Source of the DNA: Ruminococcaceae bacterium UBA1236
Lineage (GTDB): Bacteria; Bacillota; Clostridia; Oscillospirales; Acutalibacteraceae
DNA: 29,417 nucleotides
Assembly (NCBI GenBank): GCA_002309055.1
Contig: DBWO01000041.1
Location: forward strand, 1-29,417
Reading direction: 5' to 3'
A program made the translations under genes and the position numbers. Below are positions 8,420 to 13,483 of the stretch, in pieces; the stretch's first letter is position 1, and every line of letters begins with the position of its first letter. Under the pieces are notes generated by a model that saw only the letters and a program-made list of their open reading frames with translations, was not told the DNA's origin and made no database searches.

Positions 8420-9571
8420 ATGTACAGCATTCTCACTCTCAATAAAATTTCAAAAATCGGTCTTTCAAAGCTTGACGGCGCAAAGTACACCTGCGGTGAC
8501 GATATAACCGCTCCTGACGCCGTGCTTGTGCGCTCGGCTTCCATGCACGAAACCGCGCTTGACCCCAAAACCGTCGCTGTCGCCAGAGCGGGCGCGGGCG
8601 TCAACAACATCCCCGTAGCGGATTTCGCGGAAAAGGGCGTTGTTGTTTTCAACACCCCCGGCGCAAACGCGAACGCGGTTAAAGAGCTTGTGCTCTGTGC
8701 TCTCTTCCTCTCATCAAGAAAGATTGCCGACTCAATCGACTGGTGCAAGACCCTTAAAGGCGAAGGCGACCAGGTAGGCAAACTCGTTGAAAAGGGCAAA
8801 GGCGCTTTTGTAGGCCCCGAAATTCTCGGCAAGACCCTCGGCGTTGTCGGTATGGGCGCAATCGGCGCTCTCGTTGCGGGCGGCGCGCAGGCGCTCGGCA
8901 TGAAGATAGTCGGCTATGACCCCTTCCTGAGCGAAGAGGCGGCAGCCGCTTTTGAAGCGAAGGGTATGAAGATTACCTCCGATATGAACGATATCTATGC
9001 CCTTTCGGATTACATCACCCTGCACCTTCCCCTCAATGATTCCACAAGAGGCATCATTAATACCGATACCATCGCGAAGATGAAGGACAGCGTTCGCATT
9101 CTCAACTTTGCGAGAGGCGAGCTCGTTGACAACGCTTCGCTCATAGCCGCGCTCGACAGCGGCAAGGTTGCGGCCTATGTCACCGACTTCCCGACCGACG
9201 ACCAGATTGCCCACCCCGGCGTTACGGCCATCCCCCACCTCGGCGCTTCAACACCCGAGAGCGAGGACAATTGCGCCGTTATGGCCGCCGAGCAGGTTGC
9301 CGCTTACCTTGAAAAAGGCGAAATCAAGAATTCCGTCAACTACCCCGCCGCATCTCTTGCGGATTCCTTCACCGTGCGCACCTGCCTTCTTCACAAGGAA
9401 GACGCCGCGATGATTGAAAAGGCGCGCGAAGCCGCGAAGGCCGCGGGCGCAGCAATCACAGCGGATTTCACCGCTTCTAAAAAAGGTATGGGCTACACCG
9501 TAATCGATACCGACAAAGAGTTTGACACCGCCATTGACGGCGTTATCAAAGCGCGCGTAATAAAAGCATAA
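8420..9571 (+). CDS. serA: D-3-phosphoglycerate dehydrogenase, short form
   Basis: This 383-aa NAD-dependent enzyme oxidises 3-phosphoglycerate in the first committed step of serine synthesis. The nucleotide fold carries GVVGMGAIG (141-149) and YDPF (166-169). The catalytic Arg is R232 (NFARGELVDN) and the catalytic His is H273 (IPHLGAST). By alignment with E. coli SerA, the catalytic Glu269 position is occupied by Asp260 (DFPTDD), a conservative change. Residues 310-383 form a short C-terminal module that may be a diverged ACT-like domain; there is no large intervening domain, so this is the compact form. The start is preceded by GAGGAGG. It lies 12 bp after serC, and a hairpin follows the stop. 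Other D-2-hydroxyacid dehydrogenases are possible on sequence alone, but the serC pairing makes SerA most likely. Confidence 0.95.
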   Translation: MYSILTLNKISKIGLSKLDGAKYTCGDDITAPDAVLVRSASMHETALDPKTVAVARAGAGVNNIPVADFAEKGVVVFNTPGANANAVKELVLCALFLSSRKIADSIDWCKTLKGEGDQVGKLVEKGKGAFVGPEILGKTLGVVGMGAIGALVAGGAQALGMKIVGYDPFLSEEAAAAFEAKGMKITSDMNDIYALSDYITLHLPLNDSTRGIINTDTIAKMKDSVRILNFARGELVDNASLIAALDSGKVAAYVTDFPTDDQIAHPGVTAIPHLGASTPESEDNCAVMAAEQVAAYLEKGEIKNSVNYPAASLADSFTVRTCLLHKEDAAMIEKAREAAKAAGAAITADFTASKKGMGYTVIDTDKEFDTAIDGVIKARVIKA

Positions 9572-9580
9572 ACATAAATA

Positions 9581-9609
9581 ATTCCTGCCGTAAAAGCTGC
9601 GGCAGGAAT
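9581..9609 (+). terminator. hairpin after serA, probable weak terminator
   Basis: A perfect 10-bp stem (ATTCCTGCCG at 9581-9590 with CGGCAGGAAT at 9600-9609) closes a 9-nt loop just after the serA stop. The downstream tract AATCTTTA is only weakly U-rich, so termination may be partial. Confidence 0.6.
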
Positions 9610-9636
9610 AATCTTTAACGAAAGGAAACCGAAAAA

Positions 9637-10557
9637 ATGAAAAAGCTTATCTCTGTTTTTCTTGTTTTTACGTTAATCCTTGCATTTGCAGCCTGCGGTA
9701 AAACGGCGGAGGAAACCACCACCGAAAGCACGGCTGAAGAAATCACCGGAGAAGTAACCGAAGAAGTAACCGAAACCGGAGAAACCACTGCCGAAGCCGT
9801 AGTAACGGAAGAATCAAAAGCGGATGAAAGTGCCGCTTCCGAAGCCGAAACAAGCGAAGGCGAAACATCCGAAACCGCGGCAGAGGAGAAAACAACTATC
9901 GCTCCCCCGGCAAACACACAGGAAATCATCGCTCTCTACAACAGCGCCGTTAACAATGCCTTTGACAAGAAGGCGGGCTTCTCAAAGGAGCGCTACACCG
10001 ACAACGCGAATTATGACATGAGCATTGCCCTGAGAGCATTCAAGGGCCTTGTTGAAAAATTCATCGGCATAGGCGAAGAAAACAAATACAGTGAAACAGT
10101 TACTAAAGGCAAGTGGGAAGATGACACCAACAAACACTATCTCAGAAAGAGCACTCTCTCCGCTTCCGACGTTACAAACGCGACCTGCAGCGAGAGCGGC
10201 GGAGTTTACACCGTGACCCTCGGCATCAAGGGCGGAAACAGCGTGGGCAATAAAAACACAAAGAGCACCAGCGCCCCCGTTGACAAGTGCGGCATCTGCG
10301 TAGGCAACAAGGATAAAGCATATTACGACCACAAGACGGGCGAGGTCATCTATGACGCAATCGCCGGCACCTATGAAGGCGCCGACATCAAGGAGAATTA
10401 CAATAACGCCAAAGCCGTCGCGAAAATAAACGCCGAAACGGGCGAGCTCATCTCCCTGACAGTTGTGTTTGACATCACCGTGGCAATTGATATCAGCATC
10501 GGCTCCGGCACCGCTTCGGGCACAACTCACGTTATCTACAAAGACTTTAAATACTGA
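9637..10557 (+). CDS. secreted lipoprotein with acidic Thr/Glu-rich linker, unknown function
   Basis: This 306-aa protein has a signal peptide with a lipobox ending at Cys20 (ILAFAAC), so it should be lipid-anchored on the outer face of the membrane. Residues 22-90 are a low-complexity Thr/Glu/Ala/Ser linker, probably a spacer through the cell wall. The globular part (about 93-306) has two regions rich in Lys/Thr/Gly, a KCGICVGNKDKAYYD segment holding two cysteines, and an ending with alternating hydrophobic residues suggestive of beta-strands. I do not recognise a family. The ribosome binding site is AAAGGA. The gene lies between the serA hairpin and the TM2 gene (39 bp downstream), possibly co-transcribed with the latter. 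The linker DNA is rich in GAA and ACC triplets, which may be prone to length variation. Confidence 0.85.
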   Translation: MKKLISVFLVFTLILAFAACGKTAEETTTESTAEEITGEVTEEVTETGETTAEAVVTEESKADESAASEAETSEGETSETAAEEKTTIAPPANTQEIIALYNSAVNNAFDKKAGFSKERYTDNANYDMSIALRAFKGLVEKFIGIGEENKYSETVTKGKWEDDTNKHYLRKSTLSASDVTNATCSESGGVYTVTLGIKGGNSVGNKNTKSTSAPVDKCGICVGNKDKAYYDHKTGEVIYDAIAGTYEGADIKENYNNAKAVAKINAETGELISLTVVFDITVAIDISIGSGTASGTTHVIYKDFKY

Positions 10558-10596
10558 TAAGTTTTATCCGTCACAAATCGAAAGGAAGGTGCCGCT

Positions 10597-11214
10597 ATGA
10601 AAGTGTGCATTTACTGCAATACGGAATGTGACAACGAAACGGCCGTCTGCCCCGGATGCGGGAAGGACAGCTTCAGCTGGAAATGCGCCAACTGCGGCGA
10701 AATATTCGACGCCTCATTCTGCCCCAACTGCTCGGTTGAGGCGGGCAATGACGGCAAAGAATGCCCCGAATGCCATACGCGCTATTTCGGGCGCTCCTGC
10801 ACCGGATGCGGCTACAACGAAAAGGCCGCCAACGCAAACAAGGTGTACAAGCCCACAATAAAACCGGCGGAAACGGATGAAAACGGCGAAGCGAAGCCGA
10901 AGCACGACCTGAGCGGCGGCAACTACTCAGCGAAAGAGCTGCTGCTTGCGGATATGGCCCTCAACAGGCAGGCGGGCGCGCCGCTTGATTTCTCATCGCT
11001 CATACCGCAGGTCAGCAAAAAGAAAAGGACCGTAGCGCTTGTGCTCTGTTTGCTTTTCGGCTGGCTCGGCCTTCATCAGTTTTATGTAGGCAACAACAAG
11101 AAAGGCATAATATATATGTCAACAATGGGCATGTTTTTCGTAGGCGCGGTAAAGGATTTTGTTGATATACTGAATAACGATTTCCGCGACACAAAAGGCC
11201 TTCCGCTGAGTTAG
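10597..11214 (+). CDS. zinc-ribbon and TM2 domain membrane protein
   Basis: This 205-aa protein has at least four CxxC zinc knuckles in its first 75 residues (CIYCNTEC, CPGC, CANC, CPNC, CPEC, CTGC), consistent with two or three zinc ribbons. A hydrophilic linker (about 75-140) follows, then a TM2 domain (about 142-195). The latter has two membrane segments joined by the conserved turn GWLGLHQFYVGNNKKGIIY. TM2 domains with zinc ribbons are common in Firmicutes and have no firmly assigned biochemical role. The start is chosen at 10597, with AAAGGAAGG upstream. It is 39 bp after the lipoprotein gene and is followed at once by a strong terminator, so it is the last gene of this + strand block. 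Confidence 0.93.
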   Translation: MKVCIYCNTECDNETAVCPGCGKDSFSWKCANCGEIFDASFCPNCSVEAGNDGKECPECHTRYFGRSCTGCGYNEKAANANKVYKPTIKPAETDENGEAKPKHDLSGGNYSAKELLLADMALNRQAGAPLDFSSLIPQVSKKKRTVALVLCLLFGWLGLHQFYVGNNKKGIIYMSTMGMFFVGAVKDFVDILNNDFRDTKGLPLS

Positions 11215-11230
11215 AAAAAAACATATATCA

Positions 11231-11262
11231 AAAGCACCTCTCATCTGAGGGGTGCTTGTTTT
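11231..11262 (+). terminator. intrinsic terminator after the TM2 gene
   Basis: An 11-bp stem (AAGCACCTCTC at 11232-11242 with GAGGGGTGCTT at 11247-11257, one G-T wobble) encloses the tetraloop ATCT and is followed by GTTTTA. It closes the long + strand block that begins upstream of gyrB. Confidence 0.9.
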
Positions 11263-11420
11263 ATAATCGCTTACTTTTGTCAATCAAGAAACCGGCTCCT
11301 GTCTTTTATTCATCTTTCTTTTTAATGTTTCTGTACTATCCTCTGTGGGAAAAGCAAAACATTTTGAATAATTCATATTTGAAAAATAACCGTCCTCTGA
11401 TTGCATTTTTTCCGATTAAC

Positions 11421-11489
11421 GGGTGAAAGTTAACAGAATCAGCTTAACTTTTCCGCCGTTTCACCCTTAGGTTGAGGGGGTTTTTCCCC
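11421..11489. promoter_or_regulatory. nested dyads upstream of the rep-like gene
   Basis: AAAGTTAA (11426-11433) and TTAACTTT (11444-11451) are a perfect 8-bp inverted repeat with a 10-nt loop. It is enclosed by GGGTG (11421-11425) and CACCC (11462-11466); the longer GGGTGAAA/TTTCACCC pairing is an alternative. A G5-T5-C4 hairpin (11476-11489) follows, directly before the ribosome binding site of the rep-like gene. This is consistent with control of initiator expression, by protein binding or by leader RNA structure. The rest of the 298-bp gap from 11215, apart from the terminator, is AT-rich and shows no gene. Function is inferred. Confidence 0.5.
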
Positions 11490-11512
11490 GATAACTTTAA
11501 GGAGGTAAAAAA

Positions 11513-11887
11513 TTGAACAATTATAACCGCTGGTTCAAAGAACTTGACAACTTCGTTATGGTGCCCAAGGCGCTGTTTGAAAATCCGCGCTACTTTAATA
11601 TCGGCACGGACGAAATGCTGATTTATTCGCTTATGGTGGAGAGAATGAATCTCTCGGCGCAGAACGAAAGCTTTTACTATTCCGGTACAGGCGTGTTTAT
11701 CTATTATCCGCTCAGCGAAATTCAGAGTGTGTTGCGCTGCTCGAACAAAAAGGCGCGAAATGTTATGCAGAATCTAACAGAGGCGGGTCTGATTATCAAG
11801 AGCAATCAGGGACAGGGAAAACCCGCCAAAATAGTTCCACTGCGTTACAGGGATACCGCCGAAATCTCACCGTGTATTAATAATTAA
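11513..11887 (+). CDS. short RepA_N-type replication initiator (N-terminal domain only)
   Basis: This 124-aa protein starts at TTG 11513, supported by AAGGAGG at ideal spacing. It matches the RepA_N initiator domain of Firmicute plasmids and conjugative elements: the pattern VPKALFENPRYFNIGTDEML, then YSLMVERMNLS, then IYYPLSEIQSVLRCSNKKAR, then LTEAGLI and GQGKP. The fold is a winged helix that binds origin DNA. Full-length RepA_N proteins, as I recall, are about 280-400 aa with a DnaD-like C-terminal part. Here the frame ends just after the winged helix, so it is truncated or a solo domain. Directly downstream are an AT-rich tract, iterons and DnaA-box-like sites. No transfer, partition or integrase gene is next to it. 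Family assignment is strong; whether it is active is unknown. Confidence 0.82.
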   Translation: MNNYNRWFKELDNFVMVPKALFENPRYFNIGTDEMLIYSLMVERMNLSAQNESFYYSGTGVFIYYPLSEIQSVLRCSNKKARNVMQNLTEAGLIIKSNQGQGKPAKIVPLRYRDTAEISPCINN

Positions 11888-11937
11888 TATCTATGTAAGT
11901 ATTTATAAATCAGTTTTTATATATCAGTATATATTCC
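11881..11937. other. AT-rich tract, candidate unwinding element
   Basis: Between the rep-like stop and the iterons lies a stretch almost free of G and C (runs of TAATTAATAT and TTTTTATATATCAGTATATA). Its position next to iterons and DnaA-box-like sites fits a DNA unwinding element. This is inferred from composition and position. Together with the iterons and hairpins it fills the 315-bp gap (11888-12202), in which I see no gene. Confidence 0.45.
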
Positions 11938-11940
11938 GGG

Positions 11941-12022
11941 TAAATTTTACCGGTCTTGAAGAGTAAATTTTACCGGTCTGGAACAGTAATTTTTACCGGT
12001 CTGGAACAGTAATTTTTACCGG
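11941..12022. repeat. 23-bp direct repeats (iterons), 3.5 copies
   Basis: Tandem units start at 11941, 11964, 11987 and 12010 (partial). The unit is TAAATTTTACCGGTCTGGAACAG, period exactly 23 bp, with up to a few substitutions between copies. The first copy is preceded by GG, giving the odd-length palindrome GGTAAA-T-TTTACC at 11939-11951. A 23-bp period is not a multiple of three, so the repeat does not encode a peptide repeat; it is close to two helical turns, as in plasmid iterons bound by Rep proteins. It lies 53 bp after the RepA_N-like gene. Confidence 0.85.
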
Positions 12023-12024
12023 GG

Positions 12025-12062
12025 TGTGAATAACTTCGGCAGTTTTTCACTTTTTATTCACG
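12025..12062. other. inverted pair of DnaA-box-like sites
   Basis: TGTGAATAA (12025-12033) is the reverse complement of TTATTCACA, an exact fit to the relaxed DnaA box TTATNCACA. TTATTCACG (12054-12062) fits at 8 of 9 positions. The two form a perfect 8-bp inverted repeat (GTGAATAA/TTATTCAC) 20 bp apart, right after the iterons. DnaA binding is inferred. Confidence 0.5.
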
Positions 12063-12107
12063 CGGTTGTTCACATCATCGCAAGGCGCATTGATTGGTTA
12101 TATTGTG

Positions 12108-12156
12108 CTCCGCATATCCCGGTTGCGGAGTATCATTTCATGCGGCAACGCCGCAT
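12108..12156. repeat. cluster of small hairpins in the convergent gap
   Basis: Two perfect hairpins stand side by side: CTCCGCA/TGCGGAG (12108-12114 with 12124-12130) and ATGCGGC/GCCGCAT (12140-12146 with 12150-12156, loop AAC). They are separated by TATCATTTC, and a related TTCATTA follows. Strings of short GC hairpins spaced by ATGAAAT-like linkers occur as dispersed repeats in Clostridia intergenic DNA; this may be one. No coding frame is supported. Confidence 0.5.
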
Positions 12157-12165
12157 TTCATTATA

Positions 12166-12198
12166 AAAAGCTCACGAGCGTTTTGTCCGTGAGCTTTT
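12166..12198 (-). terminator. terminator for the activase/dehydratase operon
   Basis: AAAAGCTCACG (12166-12176) pairs with CGTGAGCTTTT (12188-12198), an 11-bp stem with an 11-nt loop. On the - strand the hairpin sits directly after the stop at 12203 and is followed by TTTTTATAATG. A shorter T tract on the other side may make it bidirectional. Confidence 0.85.
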
Positions 12199-12202
12199 GC
12201 GC

Positions 12203-13480
12203 TTATGATACTATTTTTCTGAGTTCTTCGGGATTCTTGTTTTCCTTCGCAACCGCTATCATCAGCTTAATCCTGTTTTCCTGGTTAACCTGCGTGGCGC
12301 CGGGGTCATAGTCGATAGGCACGATGTTTGAATCGGGATAAATCTCCCTGAGTTTTCTTATCATACCCTTGCCGACTATATGATTGGGCAGGCAGCCGAA
12401 CGGCTGTGCGCACACGATATTGCCGTAACCGCTCTCGATAAGCTCCATCATTTCGGATGTGAGGAGCCAGCCCTCGCCCATCTTGCAGCCGTAACCCATA
12501 ACGGGTTTTATAAGCTCCCTGAGGTGCATATATGAGGCGGGCGCGATGAAATCGCCGTAGGCCTTCGCCGCCGAGGCGATGCATTTCTCGATGTGGAGCA
12601 TATATTTCATAAGCGCCTTCATAAGCAGCTTCTTGATTTTCTTGCCGCCGTAGAGGTTAATATCCTCAATTCTGTTATCGGTTTTAAAGAGCACAAAACC
12701 CATAAGACCGGGCACGTTTACCTCGCAGCCCTGGCTCATAAGAAACTCCTCAAGCTTATTGTTGCCGAGCGGCGAATACTTGACATAGATTTCTCCCACT
12801 ATGCCGACCTTCACTTTGTCCGTTTTGTTTACGGGTATTTCCGCGAAATCCTTTGTGATTTTCGGCAGTATACGCTTCATCGCGTAATAGCCGTAGCCCT
12901 TGCCCTTATCGAAGGTTGCGATGAGCTTCGTTATCCATTTTTCAACAAGCGCGTCGGTGTCGCCCGCGTTCGCTTCGTAGGGCTTCACCTGATTTTTGAG
13001 AAGCATGATGAGGTCGCCGTAAATCAGGCAGGAAAGGAATTTCATTGCCATAACAGGCGTGAATTTAAAGCCGGAATTCTTCTCAAGGCCCGAGAGATTG
13101 AGTGAAATAACGGGAACATATCCGTAACCCGTTTTCTTAAGCGCCTTTCTGAGAAGGTGAATATAGTTTGACGCCCTGCATCCGCCGCCCGTCTGTGTGA
13201 TGAGCAGAGCGGTTTTGTGCGGATCGTATTTGCCGCTTTTAAGGGCGTTTATAAGCTGACCGATAACGAGAAGCGCGGGGTAGCAGGTGTCGTTATGCAC
13301 GGTATTCAGGCCCTCGTCAACTATCTCTCTGCCACTTGTGCGCAGAAGCTCGGTTTTGTAGCCGTGCTGTTTGAGCACGCGGTTGAGCAGTTCAAAATGG
13401 ATTTCCGCCATATTCGGGATGAGTATGGTGTAATCCTTTCTCATTTCTTTTGTAAATTCAATTCTGTCTTCTGTATTCAT
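12203..13480 (-). CDS. 2-hydroxyacyl-CoA dehydratase-like protein (C-terminal half of an activase fusion family)
   Basis: This 425-aa cytosolic protein resembles the HgdB/DUF2229-associated dehydratase-like domain that forms the C-terminal part of ~1400-aa activase-related proteins in many Clostridia. Seen are conserved-looking cysteines in HNDTCYPALL (C66), TGGGCRASNY (C101) and CAQPFGCLPNH (C357, C363), plausible ligands of an iron-sulfur cluster, and alternating Rossmann-like segments. It starts at 13480 in the same frame as the upstream activase gene: the junction reads GGAGTAAGATATG, so the stop (TAA), one codon (GAT) and the ATG are contiguous, and GGAG serves as ribosome binding site. 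Translation is therefore probably coupled. Substrate is unknown; these large proteins have no established reaction, unlike the true 2-hydroxyglutaryl-CoA dehydratase system. Confidence 0.85.
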   Translation of the reverse strand: MNTEDRIEFTKEMRKDYTILIPNMAEIHFELLNRVLKQHGYKTELLRTSGREIVDEGLNTVHNDTCYPALLVIGQLINALKSGKYDPHKTALLITQTGGGCRASNYIHLLRKALKKTGYGYVPVISLNLSGLEKNSGFKFTPVMAMKFLSCLIYGDLIMLLKNQVKPYEANAGDTDALVEKWITKLIATFDKGKGYGYYAMKRILPKITKDFAEIPVNKTDKVKVGIVGEIYVKYSPLGNNKLEEFLMSQGCEVNVPGLMGFVLFKTDNRIEDINLYGGKKIKKLLMKALMKYMLHIEKCIASAAKAYGDFIAPASYMHLRELIKPVMGYGCKMGEGWLLTSEMMELIESGYGNIVCAQPFGCLPNHIVGKGMIRKLREIYPDSNIVPIDYDPGATQVNQENRIKLMIAVAKENKNPEELRKIVS

Positions 13481-13483
13481 ATC

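Noticed and set aside
11941..12022. Reading the 23-bp repeats as a CRISPR array or peptide repeat
   Set aside because: Units are directly adjacent with no variable spacers, so it is not CRISPR. The period is not a multiple of three and stops occur in the repeats, so it is not coding.
12066..12311. 81-aa + strand frame running from the hairpin cluster into the dehydratase gene
   Set aside because: It overlaps hairpins, a terminator and the antisense of a real gene, has no ribosome binding site and shows no family pattern.
12593..13105. 170-aa + strand frame
   Set aside because: It is the antisense shadow of the dehydratase-like gene; its composition mirrors the real frame.
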